Made by a program: the position numbers and the translations under genes. 53,231 bases of DNA from contig CAIXKE010000069.1 in assembly GCA_903919975.1 (NCBI GenBank), forward strand, positions 1-53,231, written 5' to 3'. Of this stretch, positions 1 through 7,907 are shown in pieces. Under the pieces are notes generated by a model that worked only from the letters and a program-made list of their open reading frames with translations, was not told where the DNA came from and did not search any database. The DNA comes from Akkermansiaceae bacterium. Its GTDB lineage: Bacteria; Verrucomicrobiota; Verrucomicrobiia; Verrucomicrobiales; Akkermansiaceae. Position 1 is the stretch's first letter. The number at the start of each line of letters is the position of its first letter.

Positions 1-245
1 CCACCCTCCGGCATCGGCGGCACTTCCAGCAATAGATGGAAGTGATTGGACATCAGGCAATAAGACAGCACCCGACAGCCCGTGAACTTCTCGCACATCC
101 GCATCAGCATCCGGAAATGTTCACGTTCATCCACCTCCAACACAAAGTCCCGACCCACCACGCGACTGATGCAGTGATAGATCACCGGTTTCGTCCGCGA
201 ATTCTTCCACGGCACAATCCATCGCTTGCGGTTGTTCACACTCAT
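1..245 (-). CDS. REP-associated tyrosine transposase (Y1/IS200-like), N-terminal part, cut by window edge
   Basis: Reading the minus strand from the ATG at 243-245 gives an open frame of about 81 codons that runs off the window. It contains YHCISRVVGRDFVL early on and then YCLMSNHFHLLLEVP. The HFH triplet is the HUH metal-binding motif of Y1 transposases, and the YCLMSNHFH context is typical of the REP-associated (RAYT) subgroup. These enzymes act on single-stranded palindromic ends. The catalytic tyrosine would lie further on and is outside the window, so integrity cannot be judged. A GC-rich inverted repeat lies just upstream (322-360), as expected for a RAYT next to a REP sequence. Family assignment is confident; activity is unknown. 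Confidence 0.8.
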   Translation of the reverse strand, partial: MSVNNRKRWIVPWKNSRTKPVIYHCISRVVGRDFVLEVDEREHFRMLMRMCEKFTGCRVLSYCLMSNHFHLLLEVPPMPEG

Positions 246-321
246 TGCAGGATCAGATTAGCAGATAATGCCGACTTGGCAAGGCGAATTTTTGATTAAA
301 AGCCTGTCTTTTAGAATTCTA

Positions 322-360
322 TCGTGGGCCGCGGCGCTGATAGAAACGCCGCTACAAGCG
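322..360. repeat. REP-like palindrome next to the RAYT gene
   Basis: GCGGCG (331-336) and CGCCGC (347-352) form a 6-bp stem around a 10-base loop in the 120-base gap between the RAYT start and the end of thrC. Position beside a RAYT gene suggests a REP unit, but no second copy is visible in this window. Nothing else was recognised between 246 and 365. Confidence 0.4.
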
Positions 361-365
361 ATGCA

Positions 366-1679
366 TCAGCGAGCTGAACTGTTACTTGCGAGTAACCATT
401 CGCGGAAGGCGGCTTGATCGGTGCTCATTTGGATGGCGACCTTTTCGCGGTTGGCGAGGATGGCGAGGCGCTCGGGGATTTCCACGGAGCCTTGTCCGAG
501 CTCGGCTTCCATGACATCGGGGAACTTCGCGGGATGGGCGGTTTCCAGGGTGATCGTCGTGCTGCACGGATGGGCACCACGCCAGGTTCTTGCGGCGAGC
601 CAGCCGACTGCGCTGTGGGGGTCGATTTTATAATCGTAAACCGACTTCACTTCACGGATCGCGGCGCGGGTGAGGTCGTCGCTGAACCACATGCCGCTGA
701 TGGTTGATTTCATGTCCTGCCATGAGCCGCCGAAGAGTGCCTGCATGCGGACGAAGTTCGAGGGGGAGCCGACGTCCATGGCGTTTGAGATCGTAGCGAC
801 GCTGGGGCGTGGGGTGTAGGTTCCGGTGTTGAGGAATTCGGGCACCACATCGTTGCGGTTGGTGGCGGCGATGAAATGCTCGACGGGTAGGCCGAGTTTC
901 ATGGCGAGCAGGCCGGCGGTTAGATTGCCGAAGTTTCCAGAGGGAATTACGAAGACTGGCTTCACGCCTTCCGGGAGTTGGCGGGCGGCATGGATGTAGT
1001 AGAAACTCTGGGGAACGAGGCGCGCGAGGTTGATCGAATTCGCGGAGGTGAGGTTGAGGTTTTCCGAGAGTTCGCGATCGAGGAAGGCGGATTTGACGAG
1101 TGCCTGGCAATCATCGAACGAGCCGTTGATTTCGAGGGCGGTGATGTTTCCGCCGAGGGCGGTGAGTTGTTTTTCCTGGAGTCCGGAGACCTTGCCCTTT
1201 GGATAGAGGATGACCACGCGGGTGCCGGGCACGTTGTGGAAGGCGGAGGCGACGGCGCCGCCGGTATCGCCGGAGGTGGCGACGAGCACGGTGAGCAGGC
1301 GGTTTTCATCGCGTGTGAGCCAGGCCATGAGGCGGGCCATGAAACGCGCGCCGAAATCTTTGAAGGCGAGTGTGGGGCCGTGGAAGAGTTCCAAGATGTG
1401 ATCGCCCGGACTAAGCGTGACGAGAGGGGCGTCGAAGGTGAGTGTGCCGTCGACGATTTCGCGTAAGGCGGCGGCTGGGACGTCGGTTCCGAAGAAGGCG
1501 TCCGCAACGGCGATGCCGATTTCTTGGAAACTGAGATCACGCCAATTTTGCCAGAACTCATCGCCCAGCACCGGCAGTGAGTCCGGCATGTAGAGGCCGT
1601 TGTCCGGCGGCAGCGAGCGGAGGATCGCTTCCTTAAGATCGACGCGGTAGGAAGTGTTATTGGTCGAGTGGTACAACAT
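366..1679 (-). CDS. thrC: threonine synthase
   Basis: A 437-residue PLP enzyme that converts O-phosphohomoserine to threonine in the cytoplasm, the last step of threonine synthesis. The N-terminus starts with LYHSTNNTSYRVDLKEAI, typical of the longer class of ThrC. The PLP-lysine motif GPTLAFKDFGARF has its Lys near residue 107. VATSGDTGGAVASAF and IPSGNFGNLTAGLLA are the phosphate- and cofactor-binding segments. Length fits the family. The start is the ATG at 1677-1679. It lies downstream of thrB on the same strand but is separated by 371 bases of repeat-like DNA, so co-transcription is possible but uncertain. Confidence 0.95.
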   Translation of the reverse strand: MLYHSTNNTSYRVDLKEAILRSLPPDNGLYMPDSLPVLGDEFWQNWRDLSFQEIGIAVADAFFGTDVPAAALREIVDGTLTFDAPLVTLSPGDHILELFHGPTLAFKDFGARFMARLMAWLTRDENRLLTVLVATSGDTGGAVASAFHNVPGTRVVILYPKGKVSGLQEKQLTALGGNITALEINGSFDDCQALVKSAFLDRELSENLNLTSANSINLARLVPQSFYYIHAARQLPEGVKPVFVIPSGNFGNLTAGLLAMKLGLPVEHFIAATNRNDVVPEFLNTGTYTPRPSVATISNAMDVGSPSNFVRMQALFGGSWQDMKSTISGMWFSDDLTRAAIREVKSVYDYKIDPHSAVGWLAARTWRGAHPCSTTITLETAHPAKFPDVMEAELGQGSVEIPERLAILANREKVAIQMSTDQAAFREWLLASNSSAR

Positions 1680-2050
1680 GGGAAGAAAGCGCTAAATATG
1701 AAGCACTAAATTTTAAACGAAGATAATGAATTCAGACGGACGAAGCGTAAAAGAGCTTGTTCTGGTGATGCAAGTCCTTTGAGCCCTTGCGGGGAGAGGC
1801 CAGACGGCAAGATACAAGAAAAGAGGGAGAGATGCTTCTGATGGTGCGGCGGGCTCGAGAGTGTTGCGGGCCGACCATGCCGCGAGGGCGCGACATGGAA
1901 CTCGCGAGGGCGCGTGTGCTCCCCGTGGAGAAGAACGAGCTTAAAGCGCTTCACTTTCGCTTTTCATTGGCGGCACGACAAGAGTGTCGTGGCTCCTTAT
2001 CTCGCCGGCCATGCCGCGTGGGTGCGTGGGTGCGTGTGCTCCCCTAGGAA
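1680..2050. other. 371-base intergenic region with imperfect repeats and a hairpin
   Basis: No convincing gene. An open frame at 1706-1954 (minus) has no recognisable protein features and is not called. The region carries two pairs of direct repeats: CCATGCCGCG at 1875-1884 and 2009-2018, and GCGTGTGCTCCCC at 1912-1924 and 2032-2044. It also has a perfect 7-bp hairpin, CACGACA (1974-1980) with TGTCGTG (1985-1991), around a 4-base loop. This looks like a small interspersed element between thrB and thrC. Confidence 0.45.
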
Positions 2051-2992
2051 TTACTTCACCACGTGGACGCCGAGCGGGTTGATTCGGGAGACGTAGGCTT
2101 GGTTTTCGATGGGGATGGCGGAGAAGACTTTGGAGACGGCATCGGCGACTTTGCGGGCGGTTTCCTCGCCTTCGCAGAGCGCGAAGACTGAGGGACCTGC
2201 GCCGGAGATCGAGAATCCTAGGGCACCGGAGGCTAGGGCGGCGCGTTTGGCTTTGTAGAAATCCGGGATGAGTTTTTGGCGTCGGGGTTCGGCGATGACG
2301 TCGTGGATCGAGCGTGAGATCAGGCCGTAGTCTTCTTGGATGAGGCCGCAGAGCAGTCCGCCGAGGTTGCCGATTTGTTGGGTCGCATTTTCTAGCGGGA
2401 TTTCTTTGGGAAGGATTTCGCGGGCGACTTTGGTGAGGATTTCGATGTCCGGATGGACAACGGCGGCCCAGAGGTTTTTGGGAGCGGGGATTTGCGCGAA
2501 GTCGAGTTCGTCATTCGATCGAATGAAAACAATGCCGCCGAAGAGGCAGGGCGCGACGTTGTCGGCATGCCATGCGCCATCCGCCGAGGCTTCGCCGGCC
2601 ATGGCGAAGGGGAGCAGTTGTTTTTTGCTGAGTGGCGAGCCGATGAGTTTGTTGACGGCGTAGGCACCGGCGACGGATGAGGCGGACGAGGAGCCGAGGC
2701 CGGAGCCGAAGGGCATTTTTTTGTGGATCTCCATCTCGATGCCGCGGTCGGTCATGCCGAGGTGTTTGAGTAGATCGAGTGCGGCGACACCGGCGCAGTT
2801 TTGGGCGGGGTTTTTCGGGAGTTTGCCGTTATCGCCGGTGATTTTCGTGATGTGCAGGCCGGGTTTTTCGCAATGGCGGACCACGATTTCATCGCCGGGT
2901 GAGTCGATGGCGAAGCCAAGGACATCGTAACCGCAGGCGACGTTGGCTACGGTGGCGGGGGCGAAGACGCGAATTTCAGGAGAATTGGACAT
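2051..2992 (-). CDS. thrB: homoserine kinase
   Basis: GHMP-family kinase that phosphorylates homoserine with ATP to give the substrate of ThrC. The glycine-rich ATP loop PFGSGLGSSSASSVAGA lies near residues 90-105, the N-terminus has the usual IRVFAPATVANVACGYDVLGFAI, and the C-terminal GHMP motif FSISGAGPSVFALC is present. The frame extends upstream to 3043, but the family begins at MSNSPEIRVFAPAT, so the ATG at 2990-2992 is preferred, giving 313 residues. rlpA ends 35 bases upstream on the same strand, so rlpA-thrB may be transcribed together. Confidence 0.95.
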   Translation of the reverse strand: MSNSPEIRVFAPATVANVACGYDVLGFAIDSPGDEIVVRHCEKPGLHITKITGDNGKLPKNPAQNCAGVAALDLLKHLGMTDRGIEMEIHKKMPFGSGLGSSSASSVAGAYAVNKLIGSPLSKKQLLPFAMAGEASADGAWHADNVAPCLFGGIVFIRSNDELDFAQIPAPKNLWAAVVHPDIEILTKVAREILPKEIPLENATQQIGNLGGLLCGLIQEDYGLISRSIHDVIAEPRRQKLIPDFYKAKRAALASGALGFSISGAGPSVFALCEGEETARKVADAVSKVFSAIPIENQAYVSRINPLGVHVVK

Positions 2993-3027
2993 AAGGTGGT
3001 AAAAGCTGAAATGCTGAGAAGGGTTGA

Positions 3028-3540
3028 TTAGAAAAAGAACCAACGGCGTTTTTTGCGTTTGTAGGAGCCGTCGCCGACGGAGAGGACTTCGATGCGTGTG
3101 GTGGTGAGGCCTTGGTCGTGAAAGCCGAGTTTTTTGGCGGCTCGGGGAGTGACGTCGAGGTGGCGATTTGGGATGAAGGGGCCGCGGTCGTTGATGCGGA
3201 TTTTGAGGGATTTGTTATTTCCCAGGTTGGTGACTTTGACGATGCAGGGCAGGGGGAGGGTTTTGTGAGCACCGGAGAGATCCCAAGGCATGACTTTTTC
3301 TCCGATCGAGGTATTGCCGCGTTTGAGGCCGAGGAATTTGGATTCATTGTACCATGAGCAGGTGCCGGTTTCTTCGAAATTCAGTGCGGCATCCACGGTC
3401 ATCGGTTGGTAGCTCTGGCCGCGGACGGTGTAGGAGCGGGTCATGTAGCCGCGATAGCCCGAAGAGCAGGAGGCGAGGAGCGAGAAGGCCAGGAGCATGG
3501 CCGCTGCGATCGATCTTCGGATGAAAATCGGAAAGTTCAT
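3028..3540 (-). CDS. rlpA: RlpA-family septal ring lipoprotein (DPBB domain)
   Basis: Small envelope lipoprotein with a double-psi beta-barrel domain. RlpA proteins act on denuded peptidoglycan glycan strands, often at the septum. From the start chosen here (170 residues), a positively charged n-region (FIRRS) leads into a hydrophobic stretch and the lipobox LLASC, so the mature protein is probably lipidated. The DPBB signature includes GTCSWYNESKFLGLKRGNTS and, further on, INDRGPFIPNRHLDVTPRAA. There is no SPOR domain. The frame also allows an ATG at 3573; the ATG at 3538-3540 is preferred because it gives a normal signal peptide. Neither start has a strong ribosome binding site. It lies 39 bases after the HU gene. 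Confidence 0.88.
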   Translation of the reverse strand: MNFPIFIRRSIAAAMLLAFSLLASCSSGYRGYMTRSYTVRGQSYQPMTVDAALNFEETGTCSWYNESKFLGLKRGNTSIGEKVMPWDLSGAHKTLPLPCIVKVTNLGNNKSLKIRINDRGPFIPNRHLDVTPRAAKKLGFHDQGLTTTRIEVLSVGDGSYKRKKRRWFFF

Positions 3541-3579
3541 GACCTCGGCAGAGCGGTTGTAGGTTGCCGCCATGAGTTG

Positions 3580-3909
3580 TTATTTGCGTTGGCGGATGAT
3601 CTTGAGGGTGGTGGCCACCTTTTCCTTCATTTCCTTGCCTGGTTTGAATTTCACTGCGGCGCGTGCGGGGATCTTAACATCCTTGCTAGGATTTTTGGGA
3701 TTGCGGCCGATCTTGGCTTTCATTTCACGAACTTGAAAAGCGCCGAAGTTTCGCATCACCACGGTGTCTCCCTGTGCTAAGGATTCGGTGATTTCATCGA
3801 TGAGTGTTTGGAGCACTTCCAGCACGTCCTGTTGGGTGAGTTCGATACCTTTGACTCCAAGTTGGTCGGTGATTTTGAGAGCGAGTTCGCGTTTGGTGAT
3901 GGTGGCCAT
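3580..3909 (-). CDS. HU/IHF-family DNA-binding protein
   Basis: A 109-residue nucleoid protein that binds and bends DNA as a dimer. It starts with ATITKRELALKITDQLGV, has the central NFGAFQVRE segment and the arm-region hallmark GRNPKNPSKDVKIPARAAVKFKPGKEMKE. The Arg-Asn-Pro tip that intercalates into DNA is intact. The open frame continues upstream to 4179, but those residues are an out-of-frame reading of rnhC; homology begins at the ATG at 3907-3909. The C-terminal tail KIIRQRK is basic. Whether it behaves like HU or IHF cannot be decided from the sequence. Probably first gene of an HU-rlpA-thrB unit. Confidence 0.93.
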   Translation of the reverse strand: MATITKRELALKITDQLGVKGIELTQQDVLEVLQTLIDEITESLAQGDTVVMRNFGAFQVREMKAKIGRNPKNPSKDVKIPARAAVKFKPGKEMKEKVATTLKIIRQRK

Positions 3910-4003
3910 GAGGAGAGTAGCGGTGGAAAATTCCGGGTGCGCGCGGATTGAACAACTACGGAAGCTTGTTTGTCTCGTCAAAAATTGACTAATCTCCAGC
4001 AAG

Positions 4004-4951
4004 TTACGTGATTGGGTCGGCATCATGCCCGGATTCTTCCGATGGCTTGTCGAAAACCGCCGCGGTGGTGCGGAAGTGGAGCTTGGCGGTTTTTCCAAGA
4101 GCTTCCCGGCCATGGAGGGCGACGAGATCGCGGGCGGCCTGGATGACGGAATCGGAGGCACCGAGTGGCAGTTTGACACCGCAGGCGGCGGATGTTTGGT
4201 CTATCCAATCGATGAATCGCTCGCGAGCGAGGATCGAGGCGGCGGCGACGGCGGTGTCGGACTCGCCCTTGGTGCGTTGTTCGAGGGTGAGGGTAAGTCC
4301 CTTTTCGCGGAGCGCGCGCTGGAGGACTTCCGGTCGTGCGAATTGGTCGCTGAGGGCGCGGGGGCAGTCTGGTCGGGCGGCGGCGAGTTTTTCGATCACG
4401 CGGGCGTGGCCCCAAGCTAACAAGCGGTTGAGATTGCCGAATGAGGTGTGCATTTGGTTGTAGCGTTCCGGGCCGAGGGAAACCATTTCATGAGTGCATC
4501 CCGGGGTGGCGCGGATGAGGGCGGCGAGTTTGCGGATGCGGGCGGGACTGGTCACGCGCTTGGAGTCCATGATGCCGACGGCGATGAGTTTGCGGGCGAT
4601 TTCCGCGTTGGTGAAAACTCCCGCGATGACGAGTGGGCCGAAGAAATCGCCTTTGCCGCTTTCGTCAATGCCGAAGTGGGGTTCGAACTTATCGGGATCA
4701 AGGATTTCCTCATAGCCGAGTTTTGCTTCGCCGAGCACTTCCGGTTCTAGTGTGAAACGGATGAAATCCTCGGTGCCTTTGCCTTGGATCAGCACCTTCG
4801 GGCCTTTGTGATAGACCGTGACATTGAGTTTCCCCTTGCGGGCGGCAAAGAGTGCGTGGGCTTTGGGTTCGAAATCAAAGCCATGGTTTTCAAGCGCCCG
4901 GCGGAGGGTTTCCGCCTGATCTAGAGTGAGCGGTGCGGTGTAGGTGGTCAC
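4004..4951 (-). CDS. rnhC: ribonuclease HIII
   Basis: A 315-residue nuclease that cleaves the RNA strand of RNA-DNA hybrids (primers, R-loops). Residues ~1-85 form the TBP-like N-terminal substrate-binding domain of the HIII class (FDFEPKAHALFAARKGKLNVTVY). The catalytic domain begins with FGIDESGKGDFFGPLVIAG (about residues 91-109), the HIII version of the metal-binding Asp-Glu motif. MDSKRV and the later KGESDTAVAAASILARERF supply the other conserved acidic and basic residues. Length is normal. No RNase HI or HII lies in the window. The next gene upstream encodes a probable single-strand nucleic acid-binding protein, a sensible functional neighbour. Confidence 0.92.
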   Translation of the reverse strand: MTTYTAPLTLDQAETLRRALENHGFDFEPKAHALFAARKGKLNVTVYHKGPKVLIQGKGTEDFIRFTLEPEVLGEAKLGYEEILDPDKFEPHFGIDESGKGDFFGPLVIAGVFTNAEIARKLIAVGIMDSKRVTSPARIRKLAALIRATPGCTHEMVSLGPERYNQMHTSFGNLNRLLAWGHARVIEKLAAARPDCPRALSDQFARPEVLQRALREKGLTLTLEQRTKGESDTAVAAASILARERFIDWIDQTSAACGVKLPLGASDSVIQAARDLVALHGREALGKTAKLHFRTTAAVFDKPSEESGHDADPIT

Positions 4952-5002
4952 TTAGAGGAAGTTACCGGATTGTAGTCGCCGGAATCAAGCCGGGAGGATT
5001 TT

Positions 5003-5491
5003 TCACCAGCGGAGGAGGCGGACGACGGCGGCGCGCAAGGCGGTTTCCAAGACGGCGGCCTCGCCATGGGAGAGGGGGATGGTGACTTTGCGCAAGGATT
5101 TATCGGTGGCGTCTTGGCGTGAGAGGCTCATGAAGAATGGGGCGCGATCGGGGTCTTCGCGAAATGTGAGTTCGAAGGCGCTGTTGGCTTTTTCCGATTG
5201 ATGGAAGAGTTTTGCTTGGGGGAGGTTTCCTTGGAGTGTGGCAAGCACGTTGCCGATATCGGAAAGTCCCCATTTCATGGTGATTTTATTTTCCCAGTCG
5301 AATTGTTTTTCGCCTATTTGGTTGGTGGCATCGACGAAAAGTGAGGCCTTTGCATGGTTGATGCCGAAACGGATCACTCCGCCGTTGCCGCGGGAATTTG
5401 GTTTGTAGATGGCGTAATCCGCGGGGCGATCTGAGAAGGCGCTTGGATCTTGGGCGGTGTCTTGCTTGATGTCTTGGATCGTGTCTTGCAT
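5003..5491 (-). CDS. Whirly-like single-stranded DNA/RNA-binding protein
   Basis: A 162-residue protein. From residue ~28 its sequence follows the plant Whirly (PC4-like) fold in order: the strand GGVIRFGINHAKASLFVDA; KQFDWENKITMKWGLSDIGN, matching the Whirly QYDW...K...LSVTEIG block; AKLFHQSEK, matching CEFFHDP; then APFFMSLSRQ and VTIPLSHGEAAVLETALRAA, matching HFFNLSVQ and IPITRAEFAVLISAFNFV; it ends LLRW where Whirly has YLIGW. The first 20 or so residues are low-complexity (QDTIQDIKQDTAQD). Whirly proteins bind single-stranded DNA as tetramers and protect organellar genomes. The comparison is from memory, not a search. The ATG at 5489-5491 is preferred over an upstream one at 5545. It is divergent from priA (90-base gap) and upstream of rnhC, which fits a replication or repair role. 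Confidence 0.7.
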   Translation of the reverse strand: MQDTIQDIKQDTAQDPSAFSDRPADYAIYKPNSRGNGGVIRFGINHAKASLFVDATNQIGEKQFDWENKITMKWGLSDIGNVLATLQGNLPQAKLFHQSEKANSAFELTFREDPDRAPFFMSLSRQDATDKSLRKVTIPLSHGEAAVLETALRAAVVRLLRW

Positions 5492-5580
5492 GGTGATTGG
5501 GATTGGATTCGAAAAAACCTTGGCACGATGCGTTAGGCACCGCAAGCAAAAAAGTGTTCAGTAGAACAGTTTTTGGAAAA

Positions 5581-7839
5581 ATGAATCTTGGCGTCCGGAT
5601 TTTAGGAGTCAGGTTGGGCGCGGTGAACGTTCGTGTATTGATTGATGGTCCTTCGGAGCTGGTCTTTGACTATGCGGTTCCGGAGGGGCTGGACGTGCGT
5701 CCGGGATGTCGGGTGCGGGTTCCGTTGCGACGGAAATCGTCGAGTGGGACGGTGCTCTCGATCGTGGACGGGGTGCAGATGGATTTCGCGTTGCGTGATC
5801 TCGAATCCTTGATCGATCCGGACCCTTTGATCACGCCGGTGTTGCTGAGGGCGGGTGAATGGATTGCGAATTATTACGGATGCGGGATTGAGACGGTGAT
5901 TCGCTCGTTGTTGCCGGAGTCGGTGCGCTCGGAGGAAAACTCGGCGAAAACCCGGCGGATTGTCATTTTGGATCGGGTGCCAGAGGAGGCGGTGATGGAG
6001 AAGTTAGTGAAACGGGCGCCGCGGCAACATGCGGTGCTTGCGCTGCTATCCCATGCGCCTGACCTGCGGATGGCGGTGGCGGATTTGGGTGATGGATCTG
6101 CGGCGGTTCTCAAGGCGATGGAGAAGGCGGGGTTGTTGCGCATCGAGCAAGAGGAAGTGCGGCGGGATCCTGAGGCGGATGGGGTGGACGAGGTGCTTGA
6201 ATCCCAACCGCTGGCATTGAATCAAGATCAGCAACGTGCGTTGGACGCCATTCTCGCGAGTTTGCAAACTCCCGCGCCGAAGCCAATTCTTTTGTTAGGG
6301 GTGACGGGTTCCGGTAAAACGGAGGTTTATTTGCAGGCGGCGCGGCATGTCTTGGATCTCGGTAAAACGGTGCTGGTGTTAGTTCCGGAGATTTCCCTTA
6401 CGCCACAGACAGTTAGGCGTTTTAAATCGCGCTTTGCTGCGATGCAGGAGCAAGTGGCCGTGTTGCATTCGAATCTCTCGCAGGGTGAGCGATTTGATGA
6501 GTGGCACCGCATCCGCAAGGGAGTGGCGCGGATCGTGATTGGCGCGCGTTCCGCCGTATTCGCGCCGCTGCCGGATCTCGGTTTGATCGTGGTGGATGAG
6601 GAGCATGAAAACACGTATAAACAGGAAAACGTGCCGCGTTATCATGGGCGCGACGTGGCGGTGCTGCGCGCCGCATTCGAGCCCTGCGCGATTGTGTTAG
6701 GTTCTGCCACGCCATCGCTGGAGTCATGGCATAACACCCAGACCGGGAAATACGAACTCCTCCGTCTTGATCAACGCGCGGATGGCCAGGCGATGCCGCT
6801 GGTGCGCATTGTGGACATGCGTTTGGAGGCGGCAAAGCATAAGGGTGCGCCGGCGATTTTATCCGACAAGCTCCGCACCGCGCTTGAGCAACGTTTGGAA
6901 AAAGGTGAGCAATCGATTCTATTTCTCAATCGCCGTGGGTTCGCGCGATCGTTGCAATGCCCGCAATGCGGTCATGTTTGCCAATGTCCGCATTGTTCGG
7001 TGGCGCTCACTTATCATCGTACGGATGAGCGGCTTGTCTGCCATGTTTGCGGCCATCAGGCGATCGTTCCGCGCAAGTGCCCGGAGTGCAAAGATCCAGC
7101 GATCATCTTGCAAGGTTACGGCACGCAAAAGGTCGAGGAGGTGATGGCCAAGGTGCTGCCGAAGGCGAAAATCGCCCGCATTGATGCCGATGCCATGCGC
7201 CGGAAGCATGCGCTGCGGGACATTCTCAACGCCTTCAAGTCGCACAAGATTGATGTGCTCATCGGGACTCAGATGATCGCCAAGGGGTTGCATTTTCCAA
7301 ACGTCACGCTGGTGGGGATTTTAAACGCCGATCTCAGTTTGCACATTCCGGATTTCCGGGCGGGCGAGCGCACCTTTCAATTGATCACGCAAGTGGCCGG
7401 ACGAGCGGGGCGCGGGGAGCTTGAGGGGGAGGTGATCGTGCAAACTTACACACCGCACTCGCCATCGATCCAGTATGCGCGGAAGCATGATTTTGATGGT
7501 TTTTCCGAGCAGGAAATGGAGTTTCGCCGTCAATTTGCATTTCCGCCTTATGGTCATTGCGCGGTGCTGACGGCGCGTTCGAATCATGAGCGGCGGGCGG
7601 AGTTTACTCTGCAGACCTTGCATCTGCGACTGGCGGAGAATCTACCGGCTGGGATTGGTCTCGGTGAGGTTTTGCCATCGCCGTTGATCCGCTCTCACGG
7701 GCAATTCCGGTTTCAGATCACCTTGCGTTCAGAGCGTGCGCGGCCGCTGACTCGCCATGTTCAGGCGGTTCTCGCCCGCACGACGCTGCCGGAAGACGTC
7801 ACGGTCGTGTTTGATATGGATGCGCTCAGCTTTTCCTGA
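5581..7839 (+). CDS. priA: primosomal protein N' (replication restart helicase PriA)
   Basis: Superfamily 2 3'-5' DNA helicase that reloads the replisome at stalled forks. From the ATG at 5581 it has 752 residues. Motif I GVTGSGKTEVYLQAA lies near 240, motif II VVDEEHENTYKQ near 338, followed by GSATPSLESW. The zinc-binding insert CPQCGHVCQCPHC...CHVCGH...CPECKD (about 459-503) has its cysteine pairs intact. Motif IV-VI segments include ILIGTQMIAKGLHFPNVTLVG and QVAGRAGRG. The frame is open back to 5497, but that start would overlap the divergent gene; the N-terminus MNLGVRILGVRLGAVNVRVLID suits PriA. Confidence 0.95.
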   Translation: MNLGVRILGVRLGAVNVRVLIDGPSELVFDYAVPEGLDVRPGCRVRVPLRRKSSSGTVLSIVDGVQMDFALRDLESLIDPDPLITPVLLRAGEWIANYYGCGIETVIRSLLPESVRSEENSAKTRRIVILDRVPEEAVMEKLVKRAPRQHAVLALLSHAPDLRMAVADLGDGSAAVLKAMEKAGLLRIEQEEVRRDPEADGVDEVLESQPLALNQDQQRALDAILASLQTPAPKPILLLGVTGSGKTEVYLQAARHVLDLGKTVLVLVPEISLTPQTVRRFKSRFAAMQEQVAVLHSNLSQGERFDEWHRIRKGVARIVIGARSAVFAPLPDLGLIVVDEEHENTYKQENVPRYHGRDVAVLRAAFEPCAIVLGSATPSLESWHNTQTGKYELLRLDQRADGQAMPLVRIVDMRLEAAKHKGAPAILSDKLRTALEQRLEKGEQSILFLNRRGFARSLQCPQCGHVCQCPHCSVALTYHRTDERLVCHVCGHQAIVPRKCPECKDPAIILQGYGTQKVEEVMAKVLPKAKIARIDADAMRRKHALRDILNAFKSHKIDVLIGTQMIAKGLHFPNVTLVGILNADLSLHIPDFRAGERTFQLITQVAGRAGRGELEGEVIVQTYTPHSPSIQYARKHDFDGFSEQEMEFRRQFAFPPYGHCAVLTARSNHERRAEFTLQTLHLRLAENLPAGIGLGEVLPSPLIRSHGQFRFQITLRSERARPLTRHVQAVLARTTLPEDVTVVFDMDALSFS

Positions 7840-7907
7840 GCTAAAATGATGAGTGATCTATCAGATTTAAAAATTGTTGGAATAGCGGCCGGAATCAGGT
7901 TGGTTCA

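Noticed and set aside
1706..1954. 82-codon open frame between thrC and thrB (minus strand)
   Set aside because: No recognisable protein features, and it lies over non-coding repeat-like DNA.
7840..7907. Terminator between convergent priA and trpB
   Set aside because: No stem longer than a few base pairs was found in the 68-base gap.
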